DNA from: JALYXS01 sp051003795
Lineage (GTDB): Bacteria; Acidobacteriota; Terriglobia; Bryobacterales; Bryobacteraceae
DNA: 17,777 nucleotides
Direction: 5' to 3'
NCBI GenBank assembly: GCA_051003795.1
Contig: JBPCKZ010000197.1
Location: 1 to 17,777 of the forward strand
Shown: positions 7,521-17,000 of the stretch, piece by piece
Numbering within the stretch: the stretch's first letter is position 1
Layout: the number at the start of each line of letters is the position of its first letter
Translations under genes and position numbers: made by a program
Notes under the pieces: generated by a model
The model's input: only the letters and a program-made list of their open reading frames with translations
The model's database searches: none
What the model was told of the DNA's origin: nothing

Positions 7521-9545
7521 ATGCTTCCACGCATCGCTTCTACGTTATTTTTGTGCGCCGCCGCGTTGACGGCGGCCGAGCTTCCCGTGCGGGACGTCGT
7601 CCTCTACAAGCACGGCGTTGGATTTTTTGAGCGGTCCGGCAATTTGGCCGCGGGCGAATCGGCGCGGCTGGATTTCAAGCCGTCCGAAATGAACGACGTG
7701 CTGAAGTCGCTTACGATTGCGGAGAAGGGCGGCGGAAAGGTTTCCGGCTTGCGGTACGACTCCAGCATCCCGCTCGATGAAAAGCTCAACGATTTTCCTT
7801 TCAGGATCGAAAACGGTCAGCCGTTCAGCGCGGTGCTCGACCAATTGAAAGGCGCTCGCGTGGAGATTCAATTCGGCGCCGAGAAAGTCTCGGGAGCGAT
7901 TGTCGGCGCCCGGACCGTTGCGGCGGAAGAGAAACATCCCGAGCGCGAGCAGATCACACTGCTGCTCGATTCGGGCGAATTGCGGACCTTCGATCTTGCC
8001 GCGGCGGTTAGCATCCGGTTCAGCGACCCGACGCTGCAAGCGCAGTTCAAAGATTACCTGACGGCGTTGACAGCCGCGCGATCGAAGGATAAGCGCAGCG
8101 TGTATATCGACTCGTCGGACGCCAAGTCGCGCGAGATCGTGGCGAGCTACATGATCCCGACGCCAATCTGGAAATCGAGCTACCGGCTGATTTTCGATAC
8201 CGCGGCGCAGCCTACGCTTGAGGGTTGGGCGATTGTCGACAACACGACGGGCGAGGACTGGACGAAGGTGCGGATGTCGCTGGTGTCGGGGAAGCCGATT
8301 TCGTTTATCAGCGCGCTCTACGAGCCGCGATACGTTAAGCGGCCCACGGCGGAGCTGCCGGAAGAGCGGGCGCAGGCGCCGGTGATTCATTCGGGGGCGG
8401 TGACCGACTCGAACGGGATTGTCGGCGGACTTGCCGGTGGGATAGGTGCCGGGGTCGGTCGGGGGGAAGGTGGCGGGTTCGGTGGCGGAGTTTACCGGGC
8501 CTCGGCTGGATTATTGGCCCAGAACGCTCCGATGGAGCGGCAGGCGGTGGCGCAAAGTTCTATTGTTGCGCCGCCCACCGGGCAAGACTTGGGTGAGCTG
8601 TTCGAATACAACGTTGCCTCGCCCGTAACCATCCGCAAGAACGAATCGGCCATGCTGCCGTTCCTGCAACAGAAGATCGCGGCGCGGAAACTGCTGATCT
8701 ATTCGGGCGGCGGCGCGCAGCATCCGTTGAACGCCGCCGAGCTTACGAATTCGAGCGGCAAGACGCTCGACGGCGGTCCCATTACGGTATTCGACGCGGG
8801 CGCGTACGCGGGCGAAGCGCTGGTCGAAACCGTGAAGACGGGCGACAAGCGGCTGATCAGTTATGCGGTCGATCTCGGGACCCGGATCACGACCAATCTG
8901 GAATCGAAGGCCGACCTGGTTCGGGAGATTTATGTGCGCCGCGGCGTGATGACGGCGCGGCTGGCAGGAGTCGAGACGCGGACTTACACGATCCGCAACG
9001 TGGACGCGAAACCGAAGACGTTGATTATCGAGCATGCCGTGCGGCCGCAGTATACTTTGCTGAATCGGAAGCCCATCGAAACGACGGCGAACGCTTACCG
9101 GTTCGAGGTGAAGCTGGGGCCGGGCGCCACGGAGAATTTTCCGCTCACGGAAGAGCGCGTTTACAGCAATTCGTTTTCGCTTTCGAATGTGACGCCCGAT
9201 TTCTTGCTGACTTATGTGCAAAATCGCGAGTTGAGCGCGGCGGGGCGGCAGCAGTTGCAGCGGATAATCGATTTGAAGAATCAAATTGCGGCCGCAGACG
9301 CGGATAATAAGCGCGCGGACACGCAGATAACGCAGTTGACTCGGGATCAGGAGCGGACGCGACAGAATATTCAGAGCTTGAATCAGGTGAGCGGACAGCA
9401 ACAGCAGGTGCAGACTTACGCGGGCAAACTGGCGCAGCAGGAGAGCCAGTTGGCGGCGTTGCGCGACCGGGAAGCGGAGGCGCAGCAGAAAAAAGCTTCG
9501 CTCGAAAACGATCTGCGAGCGCTGCTGGATAAGATCGATTTCTAA
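7521..9545 (+). CDS. Exported DUF4139-domain protein with C-terminal coiled coil
   Basis: This 674-residue protein has a signal peptide (MLPRIASTLFLCAAALTAA|ELP), so it is exported. The N-terminal part (about 20-180), beginning with VRDVVLYKHGVGFFERSG, resembles the DUF4140 region. From about 200 to 560 it fits DUF4139, the domain of mucoidy-inhibitor-A-like proteins (VYIDSSDAKSREIVASYMIP, WAIVDNTTGEDW, PFLQQKIAARKLLIY, YTIRNVDAKPKTLIIEH). A glycine-rich insert of about 28 residues lies at 300-327. Residues 570-674 are a Gln-rich coiled coil with long heptads. In eukaryotic and other bacterial members the coiled coil usually lies between the two domains, so the terminal position is notable. 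The function of the family is not known. It lies 21 bases before the ornithine cyclodeaminase gene, which may be transcribed with it. ATG start without a clear ribosome site. Confidence 0.8.
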   Translation: MLPRIASTLFLCAAALTAAELPVRDVVLYKHGVGFFERSGNLAAGESARLDFKPSEMNDVLKSLTIAEKGGGKVSGLRYDSSIPLDEKLNDFPFRIENGQPFSAVLDQLKGARVEIQFGAEKVSGAIVGARTVAAEEKHPEREQITLLLDSGELRTFDLAAAVSIRFSDPTLQAQFKDYLTALTAARSKDKRSVYIDSSDAKSREIVASYMIPTPIWKSSYRLIFDTAAQPTLEGWAIVDNTTGEDWTKVRMSLVSGKPISFISALYEPRYVKRPTAELPEERAQAPVIHSGAVTDSNGIVGGLAGGIGAGVGRGEGGGFGGGVYRASAGLLAQNAPMERQAVAQSSIVAPPTGQDLGELFEYNVASPVTIRKNESAMLPFLQQKIAARKLLIYSGGGAQHPLNAAELTNSSGKTLDGGPITVFDAGAYAGEALVETVKTGDKRLISYAVDLGTRITTNLESKADLVREIYVRRGVMTARLAGVETRTYTIRNVDAKPKTLIIEHAVRPQYTLLNRKPIETTANAYRFEVKLGPGATENFPLTEERVYSNSFSLSNVTPDFLLTYVQNRELSAAGRQQLQRIIDLKNQIAAADADNKRADTQITQLTRDQERTRQNIQSLNQVSGQQQQVQTYAGKLAQQESQLAALRDREAEAQQKKASLENDLRALLDKIDF

Positions 9546-9566
9546 CACATCGCTACACTAAGATTT

Positions 9567-10778
9567 ATGCAATTTCAGGAAGTGGTCGAGGCGCAAGGGC
9601 ACCTGATCGACTCCCACATCATGGAGGAGATCTTCGACAAGGTCGTCGAATTCAACGGGCGCTTCGAAGTGGAGCAGTTTCAAATTGGGCGCACCAACGG
9701 GGAGCCTTCGCAGCTTCGTTTAAAAGTGGAAGCACCGAGCGAGGAGGATATGGAGCATTTGCTCCAACAACTCCTGGCACTGGGCTGCTCGCCGGTCGAT
9801 TCGGGCGATGCAATCCTGAAAGAAGTCGAGTGCGACCGCTGCGCGCCGGAAGATTTTTATTCGACGACCAATCACCGCACCTTGGTCCGGATTGGCGGGC
9901 ACTGGGTCGAGGTCGCGAATCAGCGCATGGACGCCCTGATCGTGGTGCGGGACGGCCACGCCGAGTGCCGCCGCCTGCGCGATGTCCTCGCGGGCGATTC
10001 CGTCGTGTCCGGGATGCGCGGAATTCGCGTCGTACCGGAATCGAAAGAGCGCGACCGGCTGGCGTTCGCGTTCATGTCGAACGGAATTTCGTCCGAGCGC
10101 CAGGTGGAAACAGCGGTCCGGCAGACGGCGGCGCTGGTTCAGCAGGCCATCGAGCAGGGTTTGAAAGTGATTGCCGTGGCGGGGCCCGTGGTGGTCCATA
10201 CGGGTGGCGTGAAAGGCCTCTCGCAATTGATTCGCAACGGATTCGTTCATGCCGTGCTGAGTGGTAACGCGCTCGGCGTGCATGACATCGAGGCGGCGCT
10301 TCTGGGCACGTCGTTGGGCATCCGGTTGGCGGATGGACGGCAGGAAGAGCATGGACATCGCAACCATATGCGCGCGATCAACGCGATTTACCGCTGCGGC
10401 AGCGTGCGCCGGGCGGTGGACCAGGGCCGGCTGCAATCGGGCGTGCTGTACGAATGCATCAAGAACAGCGTCCCGTTTGTGCTGGCCGGCAGTTTGCGCG
10501 ACGATGGACCGCTGCCCGATACCATCACCGACATGAATCTGGCGCAGGACGCGTACGCGGCGCACCTGAAAGGGGCGGGGCTGGTGCTGTGCCTGGGGTC
10601 GATGCTGCATTCGATCGCGACCGGAAACATGCTGCCGAGCTGGGTCAAGATCGTGTGCGTGGACATTAATCCGGCGGTGGCGACCAAGGTGAGCGACCGT
10701 GGAACGGGGCAGGCGGTGGGCGTGGTGACGGATGTGGGGCTGTTTCTCGATTCCCTGGCGAAGGAATTGGTGAAGTGA
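9567..10778 (+). CDS. TIGR00300-family ornithine cyclodeaminase (LOR/SDH-domain protein)
   Basis: This 403-residue protein matches the TIGR00300 family. Members are the archaeal-type ornithine cyclodeaminase (ornithine to proline plus ammonia) and the C-terminal half of cyanobacterial ArgZ/AgrE; recent annotation ties it to a nickel-pincer nucleotide cofactor. Residues 1-100 form the LOR/SDH N-terminal domain (VEAQGHLIDSHIMEEIFDKV). APEDFYSTTNH (about 93-103) is a family block. The C-terminal half is Rossmann-like, with VIAVAGPVVVHTGG, the LVLCLGSMLHSIATGNMLPS block and VCVDINPAVATKVSDRGT. Length is normal for the stand-alone type; no arginine dihydrolase domain is present. Its last four bases (GTGA) overlap the start of queF, so the two are translationally coupled. 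The cofactor is from family knowledge; no larB/C/E homologues are in the window. Confidence 0.82.
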   Translation: MQFQEVVEAQGHLIDSHIMEEIFDKVVEFNGRFEVEQFQIGRTNGEPSQLRLKVEAPSEEDMEHLLQQLLALGCSPVDSGDAILKEVECDRCAPEDFYSTTNHRTLVRIGGHWVEVANQRMDALIVVRDGHAECRRLRDVLAGDSVVSGMRGIRVVPESKERDRLAFAFMSNGISSERQVETAVRQTAALVQQAIEQGLKVIAVAGPVVVHTGGVKGLSQLIRNGFVHAVLSGNALGVHDIEAALLGTSLGIRLADGRQEEHGHRNHMRAINAIYRCGSVRRAVDQGRLQSGVLYECIKNSVPFVLAGSLRDDGPLPDTITDMNLAQDAYAAHLKGAGLVLCLGSMLHSIATGNMLPSWVKIVCVDINPAVATKVSDRGTGQAVGVVTDVGLFLDSLAKELVK

Positions 10779-11179
10779 AAAACGGATACACCGATGAACA
10801 CGCCTTGGCCGGCATCGACGCGAAGCTGCCCGATATTGAAACGTGGCCGAATCAATTTCCGGGCTACGAGATCGAGATCGTAATTCCCGAGTTCACTTCC
10901 GTGTGCCCCAAAACGGGGCAGCCCGATTTCGGCAAGCTAACGCTGCGGTACGTCCCCAATAAACTCTGCCTGGAGCTTAAATCGCTCAAGCTTTATGTGC
11001 TGGCATACCGCGACCTCGGCATCTTTTATGAAAACGTGGTTAACCGGTTCTTGCGCGATGTAGTGGGCGCGGCGAAACCGGTTTCCGCCTCCGTGACCGG
11101 GGAATTTACGCCCCGCGGCGGGCTGTACTCCAAGGTAACCGCAACGTGGACGAAAACGGCGAAAAAATCGAAGAGCTGA
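10775..11179 (+). CDS. queF: NADPH-dependent preQ0 reductase QueF
   Basis: This 134-residue enzyme reduces the nitrile of 7-cyano-7-deazaguanine (preQ0) to the amine preQ1, the last free-base step before insertion into tRNA on the queuosine path. It is the short, unimodular type (as in Bacillus). Catalytic Cys44 lies in SVCPKTGQPDFG, with Asp51 as the acid. ELKSLKLY (67-74) is the QueF signature motif that contributes to NADPH binding. The substrate-binding Glu is in FYEN (84-87), where many members have FHE, so the neighbouring His is Tyr here. GEFTPRGG closes the fold. The GTG start at 10775 overlaps the previous stop by four bases. No other queuosine gene is in the window. Confidence 0.95.
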   Translation: MKNGYTDEHALAGIDAKLPDIETWPNQFPGYEIEIVIPEFTSVCPKTGQPDFGKLTLRYVPNKLCLELKSLKLYVLAYRDLGIFYENVVNRFLRDVVGAAKPVSASVTGEFTPRGGLYSKVTATWTKTAKKSKS

Positions 11180-12498
11180 CGGCGATTATTCAGGCGGTGA
11201 AGGACCGCGTGCGGGCGCGGTATCCCGATCCGTCCAATGGGGCGAACCCGATCGCGCTGCCCGATTTGCTGCCGATTGTTCACGCGCGCGATGCGGCGCA
11301 GGCGAAGATGGCGTCGATCGGCAGCGTGAATCCACGGCGCGGCGGCCCGATCAACGCGTTCATTCAGACAGTTAAGAAGACGATTTCGCGCGGGCTGGGC
11401 TGGTTCGTGCGGGACCAGATCACGTTCAATCGCGAGATAATCGGCTGCATCGAAGCGATTCTCGAATCGATGAACGACGCCAACCGGACGTTTCTCGCGA
11501 TGGCGGGCCAGATTCGGGACTTCGGCGCGCGCGTCGAGGAGATGAAGCAGGTGGGCGCGGACGCGAGGAAGCAGCAGGCGCAGTGGGATCGGCGTCTGGC
11601 GGACAATGAGTCGCTGTTTCTGCGCGGGATCGCCGAAATACAGGGGCGCGCTACTTCGATCGAGAAGAATACGCGCGAAATCGCGGCGGCTCAGCATAAC
11701 GATTTCCGGGGCGAACTGGAACGCGGTACGACGGAGATTCAGAAGAAGCTCTGGGCGGATATGGAAAAAATTCGCCTGGAGTATGAGCGCATGATTCACA
11801 ACGAGCTGCGCGTGTTGCGGCAGCGCATTCCGCTCGCGGTTGCATCACGCGCCGTGGCAGCCGCGCCATTTGTGCCGCAAGCGTTCGATTACCAGCGTTT
11901 TGTCGACCGGTTCCGCGGTTCGGAGGAGTATGTTCGAAGCAAGCTGCATTTCTATGTGCCCTATTTCGAAGGCCGCCGCGAGGTCCTCGACATCGGATGC
12001 GGACGCGGCGAGTTTCTCGAATTAGTGGAAGGGTGTGGAATCGATCTCAGTGAAGAGAGCATCGCGTACTGCCGACGGAAGGGCCTGCGGGCTGAAGTTG
12101 CCGACTTGTTTCCGTACCTCGAGAATTTGCCCGATAGCGCACTCGATGGAATTTTCAGTTCGCAGGTTGTGGAACATCTGCCGCCGGACCGACTGCCGGA
12201 GATGATCCAGCTCTGCGCGGCGAAACTGGCGCGCGGCGGCCTACTGGCGCTCGAGACGCCGAATCCGGATTGCCTGGCAATCTTCGCAACTCATTTCTAT
12301 TTGGACCCCACGCACACGCGGCCGCTGCCTTCGGCGCTGCTCGCGTTCTACATGGAAGAGGCGGGGATGGGCGGAATCGAGGTGCATCCGCTCTCGCCTG
12401 CGGTCGAGAGTTTTCCCGAAATAGCGGAACTGCCGGAAGGCTTTCGCAAACGATTTTTCGGCGGATTGGATTATGCGATCTTCGCTAAGAAGCTTTGA
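11146..12498 (+). CDS. SAM-dependent methyltransferase with long N-terminal coiled coil
   Basis: The 450-residue protein has two parts. Residues about 95-228 are a charged coiled coil preceded by a basic helix (KDRVRARYPD, then KKTISRGLGW). Residues about 240-450 are a class I methyltransferase: motif I VLDIGCGRGEF (280-290), acidic motif GIDLS, SQVVEHLPPDR (post-I/motif IV region), then LALETPNPD. Such coiled-coil methyltransferases occur in polysaccharide and O-antigen gene sets, where some cap sugar chains; that role here is inference. The stretch between motif I and GIDLS is about five residues shorter than I expect. The GTG start at 11146 lies 34 bases inside queF, with AAGG ten bases ahead of it, and the conserved-looking RVRARYP follows. 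The gene also overlaps the converging DUF6895-like gene by 14 bases. Confidence 0.8.
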   Translation: MDENGEKIEELTAIIQAVKDRVRARYPDPSNGANPIALPDLLPIVHARDAAQAKMASIGSVNPRRGGPINAFIQTVKKTISRGLGWFVRDQITFNREIIGCIEAILESMNDANRTFLAMAGQIRDFGARVEEMKQVGADARKQQAQWDRRLADNESLFLRGIAEIQGRATSIEKNTREIAAAQHNDFRGELERGTTEIQKKLWADMEKIRLEYERMIHNELRVLRQRIPLAVASRAVAAAPFVPQAFDYQRFVDRFRGSEEYVRSKLHFYVPYFEGRREVLDIGCGRGEFLELVEGCGIDLSEESIAYCRRKGLRAEVADLFPYLENLPDSALDGIFSSQVVEHLPPDRLPEMIQLCAAKLARGGLLALETPNPDCLAIFATHFYLDPTHTRPLPSALLAFYMEEAGMGGIEVHPLSPAVESFPEIAELPEGFRKRFFGGLDYAIFAKKL

Positions 12499-13642
12499 CC
12501 AGGCGGGCGCATTCGGCGAGGCGCTGCAACAATTCCGCTGCTTGGCTTGCCGCAGGCGTATTCGCTAATCCGAGTTCATGCGCAACGCGCAGCAGTTGGT
12601 TCGCCTCGCCATAGCGGCACTCGTGGATCTTTCGCCGCAGCGCCGCGTGGAACAAAAATCCAGCCAGCGCGTCGCGTTCCGAATCCTGGAGACAATCGAA
12701 CTCATCGCGCCAGCGCGGCACGGGCTCAGCGGCGTCCAGGAAAGCCAACATCCTGCATGCGCCGCCGCGCGCCGCGACCGCCGCCGGGATTGTTCTTGGC
12801 GGCAATCTTCCGGGTTGCAACGCGGCGGCATACAGCAATCCCATGACATAGACATGGTGGTACGAGCTCGCGAGCAAGGAATCGTTTGCGAGTACCCGGA
12901 ACCCGAAGGACGCGGCGGCGCTCCACAATTTCCCCGTCAAAGGCCAAGCCAGGAGCACCTCTCCTCCCAAATCGTAATCCTGTTCATCCAGGCAGCGGGC
13001 GAGCGCGACATCCGCTTCGGCCAGGATTGCAACCCTGCCGCGCGGCAATTGTCGAGGCCTAAGATTGAGATCCGTGGCGTACATCAAGGCGTGAGTAAAT
13101 GCGTAGATATCTTCGCGGCTGCCGTTCAGCAGATCCATGGGCCGGGACAACACTGAATACCGGGTAGCGCGCGAACGGCAACGGCCCGCGATCCAATCCT
13201 GTTCCATCACGCGGTGCGGAACCCGCTCGTGCCCCGCCCGCGCCTGCGATCGAACGCTCCTTTGCAGCACCGCATCGAAGCCTGCATCCGGGTATCCTAA
13301 CCGGGTGAGACACAGATGCGGCATTGCGTAATCGAGCGCGAGCGACGGCCGCAACCAAACGCCCGTCAGCATGCGCTTGCCGCGCGCGTGGGGAATCAAG
13401 ATTTCAGCGACTTCCCGAATGCGTTTTTTCACTTCACCGCAGTGGTGCCGCGCCGACGCGCCAACCAACAGAAAAGCCGTTTCCGAAATCAGCTTTTCGG
13501 GCGGCACCGGATTGCCTGGTTCCAGCGGATCGGAATAGCCTTCCGGCCCGAGGCGCTGCACCGCGCCCTTTGCCACATCGAGAGAGAGGCAGAGACGCCG
13601 TTCCAGATCCTCCCTGTTCCAAGTAAGTTTTGGACCAGTCAT
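12485..13642 (-). CDS. DUF6895-like protein of unknown function
   Basis: This 385-residue protein is cytoplasmic by appearance (no signal peptide or membrane segment) and almost wholly helical, with many Arg and Leu. The centre, REDIYAFTHALMYATDL followed later by LDEQDYDLGGEVLLAWPL, resembles the DUF6895 family as I remember it. The N-terminal half has ETAFLLVGASARHH and VWLRPSLALDYAMPHLCL. The C-terminal third is a run of paired helices rich in Ala/Arg/Leu. No catalytic motif was recognised. It follows a 76-residue ORF by 41 bases on the same strand and should share its transcript. Its stop lies inside the end of the converging methyltransferase gene (14-base overlap). ATG start at 13640-13642; the nearest purine run (GGGGAG) is about 14 bases upstream, which is far. 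Confidence 0.6.
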   Translation of the reverse strand: MTGPKLTWNREDLERRLCLSLDVAKGAVQRLGPEGYSDPLEPGNPVPPEKLISETAFLLVGASARHHCGEVKKRIREVAEILIPHARGKRMLTGVWLRPSLALDYAMPHLCLTRLGYPDAGFDAVLQRSVRSQARAGHERVPHRVMEQDWIAGRCRSRATRYSVLSRPMDLLNGSREDIYAFTHALMYATDLNLRPRQLPRGRVAILAEADVALARCLDEQDYDLGGEVLLAWPLTGKLWSAAASFGFRVLANDSLLASSYHHVYVMGLLYAAALQPGRLPPRTIPAAVAARGGACRMLAFLDAAEPVPRWRDEFDCLQDSERDALAGFLFHAALRRKIHECRYGEANQLLRVAHELGLANTPAASQAAELLQRLAECARLVKAS

Positions 13643-13683
13643 GATTGTTAGCGCGTCTCCCCGATCTCTCGTTTAGCCGCCGC

Positions 13684-13914
13684 CTACTCTTGCTCGATTT
13701 GTCCGGCAACAACGCCCACCACGGGCCGGAAACAGTGAAAGTAATTGCGTCCGACGCCGCAATAGAGATCGCCCGGTTCATCCGCCCTGGCCACGGCCGA
13801 CGCGAGCTCGCCGAATGTTTTCCCAACGGCGGTGAGATCGATAGCTTTGGAATCGAGAAATGCCTTGACAATGTCCTGATGCCGAACCTTATTTGTATCC
13901 ACTTTCTTGCCCAT
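13684..13914 (-). CDS. Unrecognised 76-residue protein, first gene of the pair
   Basis: I do not recognise this protein. It starts MGKKVDTNKVRHQDIV, with a helical N-terminal half (FLDSKAIDLTAVGKTFGELA) and a shorter glycine- and aromatic-rich end containing two cysteines (Cys52 and Cys61, in DLYCGVGRNYFHCF). There is no signal peptide. It precedes the DUF6895-like gene by 41 bases and diverges from the TonB receptor across a 98-base gap. The codons look like those of its neighbours and the N-terminal half reads like a folded helical domain, so it is probably real. It could be a small partner or substrate of the DUF6895-like protein. The ATG has AAGG directly against it and AAGGGA further upstream, so the ribosome site is ambiguous. 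Confidence 0.5.
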   Translation of the reverse strand: MGKKVDTNKVRHQDIVKAFLDSKAIDLTAVGKTFGELASAVARADEPGDLYCGVGRNYFHCFRPVVGVVAGQIEQE

Positions 13915-13954
13915 CCTTAATTCTGATTTCCCTTTTGGGATACCTATATGTGGC

Positions 13955-13984
13955 TTGGGCGGCGAGAGCGTTTCACTTTGTTAT
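13955..13984 (+). promoter_or_regulatory. Possible sigma-70-type promoter ahead of the TonB receptor
   Basis: TTGGGC (13955-13960) and TGTTAT (13979-13984) are separated by 18 bases and lie 28 bases ahead of the start codon. The match to consensus is 3/6 and 4/6, so this is weak. It is the best-placed pair in the 98-base divergent gap. Confidence 0.25.
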
Positions 13985-14001
13985 CCTCTACCTATCAATT
14001 C

Positions 14002-14008
14002 AGAGGAG
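14002..14008 (+). promoter_or_regulatory. Ribosome binding site of the TonB receptor gene
   Basis: AGAGGAG lies four bases before the ATG at 14013 and fixes that start. It is one of the few strong Shine-Dalgarno sites in the window, even though the gene behind it is broken. Confidence 0.7.
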
Positions 14009-14012
14009 TCTT

Positions 14013-17000
14013 ATGTTTCGTTTCCGGTCCAAGCTGACCGTTTCGTTTTTTGCTTTCTGCCTGGCGGGTTTGGCGCAGGAATTTCGCGCGACTGTTACCG
14101 GCCGTGTTACCGATCCATCGGGCACCGGCGTTCCGAACGCGAAGATCGCGGTTCAAAACATTGCCACGAACGACAACCTCACCGCAAACACGGGAGCGGA
14201 GGGAACTTATACCATCCCGTTCATCGTGCCGGGCAAGTACAGCGTCACGGCGGGAGCCCGGGGCTTTAAGACGGCGGCGCGCGACATCGTCGAACTGCAC
14301 GTAAACGATAAGTCAACGGTCGATTTCACGATGGAGATCGGACAGGTCAACGAGACGGTCAACGTCACCGCCGACGCGCCGATGCTCGACGAAGCGACGG
14401 CGAGCCGCGGCGAAGTGATCGAGAACCTTCGGGTCACGGAATGCCGCTCAACGGGCGCAATCCGTTCACGCTCGCGAATCTAACGCCAGGGGTGACCTTC
14501 AACGGAAATCCGCAGTTCACGCGCCCTTTCGATAATGGAGATAACGCCAATTTCTCGATCAACGGCGGCTTGCGGCAAACGAACGATTTTCCGATCGACG
14601 GCGCGCCAGACGATGCCGTTACGGATACGGCGGGCGATCGCTCGCACGCGAATCAAAACATCGCTTATATCCCGACCGTGGATGCGACGCAGGAGTTCAA
14701 GATCATCACAAGTTTCTATGATTCACAATACGGCCGCCCGGCGGCCGGCCCCGTTATACCGTGGACCCGATCACCGGAAAGAATCTGGGCGGCCATACGC
14801 TCGATCAGTACGGCACCGTCCTGAGCGGCCCGGCAAGTATTCCGAGCGTTTACGACGCGAAAGACAAAACGTTTTTCATGTTCGGGTTGGAAAATTATGT
14901 CGAATCCACGCCATCGCCGACGCTGACGTCCGTTCCCTCATTGGCCGAGCGCATGGGCGACTTTTCGAAGACGGGCATCGCTATTTACGACCGGTTCTCG
15001 ACGCACGACAATCCGGCATTCGACCCCGCCAAGCCGGATAGCTCGAGCAATCCGCGATACATCCGGGATCAGTTTCCGAACAACATTATCCCCGCCAGTC
15101 GCCTCAACACCGTGGGCCTCAACATCGCCAAGGCGTATCCCGCGCCGAACGTGGGCGACGCCTCGCTACGCTTCCGGAACTATATCGCCAGGCCCATTTT
15201 GAGTTCGGATCATTTTCGCAATTACATCGGGCGCGTGGATGAAAACATCAGCCAGAAGGAGCGTATGTTTTTCCGCTTCGCGCACAACCGGCGCAACCAG
15301 ATCGATAACGGCGCGAACGGCTACACGGGCATCGGACGGGATGCGCAAGACCCGCTGATCCGCGTCAACGACAACGCGGTGGTCGATTCCATCACGGTCT
15401 TGAGCCCCAGCCTGATTCTGGATCTTCGCGGCGCGCTGACCCGATACAACGAATCGGCTTTGCGCCAAAGCGTATACGGGTTCGACGCCACCACGCTGGG
15501 CTTCCCGGCTTCTTTCTCGAACGCCCGTCCGACGCCCATTCCGCCACGCATTTCGGTCGATCAATATCCGGATTTCGGCACGCGCAACCAGCGTTACAAC
15601 ATCAGCAACACTCTCAGTTTTCAGCCCAGCGTTTCGTGGATAACGGGTAAGCACTCGATGAAGGCCGGAGCGGAAATTCGCGATATCCGCGTGAATACGG
15701 CCAGCGGTTCCTTCGTCTACGGCGGCGGGCAATTCAGCTTTACGCGCGATTACACGCAACGCCTGCCTGCGTTCGCCGACTCCAGCTCCGGCGCGGCGCT
15801 GGCTTCGCTCCTGTTGGGTGCGCCCTCCAGCGGCATCATCAGTTACACGCCGGCTTTGGCGTATCGCTGGGGCTACTACGGATTTTATTTCCAGGACGAT
15901 ATCAAGCTGACCCAGAAACTCACCTTAAATTTCGGGCTGCGCTATGACATCGAAGGATCGCCGACGGAGCGGTATAACCGCCAGAATCGCGGGTTCGGCC
16001 TGATGCAGGCAAACCCGCTCGCCGCCGCCGCGAAGACGGCCAACCCGTCCGATTGTCCGGCCTGCGGCAACCTGACCGGCGGACTCCTGTTCGCGGGCGT
16101 GAACGGACAACCGCGCGAGGCGTTCAACACGGATTACAACCACTGGCAGCCGCGCATCGGGGCGGCTTATTCGCTGGCGAAAAACACGGTCGTGCGCGGC
16201 GGTTACGGATTGTTTTATTTGCCGGAATCGGCATTCGGAGGCGTTGCCGGCTTCGCGGCGGATACTCCGTTCGTCTCGACTTTGGGCGGCGGCGTCAACA
16301 GTTTCATCCCCGCGAATACTTTGAGCAACCCATTTCCGAATGGTCTCAACCAGGCGACCGGAGCCGCTCTCGGGTTTTCCACGTTCGCCGGCAATAACGT
16401 GATATTCAATAATCCCAATCGCCTGATTCCGCATGTGCACCAATTTTCATTGGGCGTGGAGCATCAACTTCCGTGGAATGTGAAGGTGGACGCGGCGTAC
16501 GTGGGCAGCCGCACGGTCAATGTCAACACGAACGCCAATCAATCCGGCGGCGCTCGGAATTTAAACGTGAACACGCCGGCCCAACTGGCGCAAGCGCGGC
16601 TGGATTCGAACTACTTCAACCAAGCCGTGCCGAACCCGTTCGCCGGATTGTTGCCGGGAAGCGGCTTGAATGGCGCGACCATCCGCCGGCAGCAGCTGCT
16701 TCTCCCGTTCCCCGAGTTTGGAGGTGTTTCCGAAGGGCAGGAATCGGTTGGAAAGATCTGGTACGATTCCGCTCAACTCAGCGTGGAAAAGCGCTACACG
16801 GCCGGATTGGTGCTGGTGGCGGCGTATACGTTTTCGACCCGCCGCGAGCAGCCAGAGTTTCAACACGTGGTTCAATCCCTGCGTGTTGCAACTGAATGGA
16901 ACGGCGTTGCAGCCTAACGCCGCGCACACGGCATTTAATCAGCCGTGCTCGAATCCCGCTTGGGCCATTCGCGGGCCGAACACGTTGCGCACCGATCCGT

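Noticed and set aside
8511..9548. Minus-strand open frame of about 345 codons (and similar ones at 9720-10610, 7545-8390 and 11026-11799)
   Set aside because: All mirror clear plus-strand genes with recognised families; their translations are Arg/His/Leu-rich without motifs.
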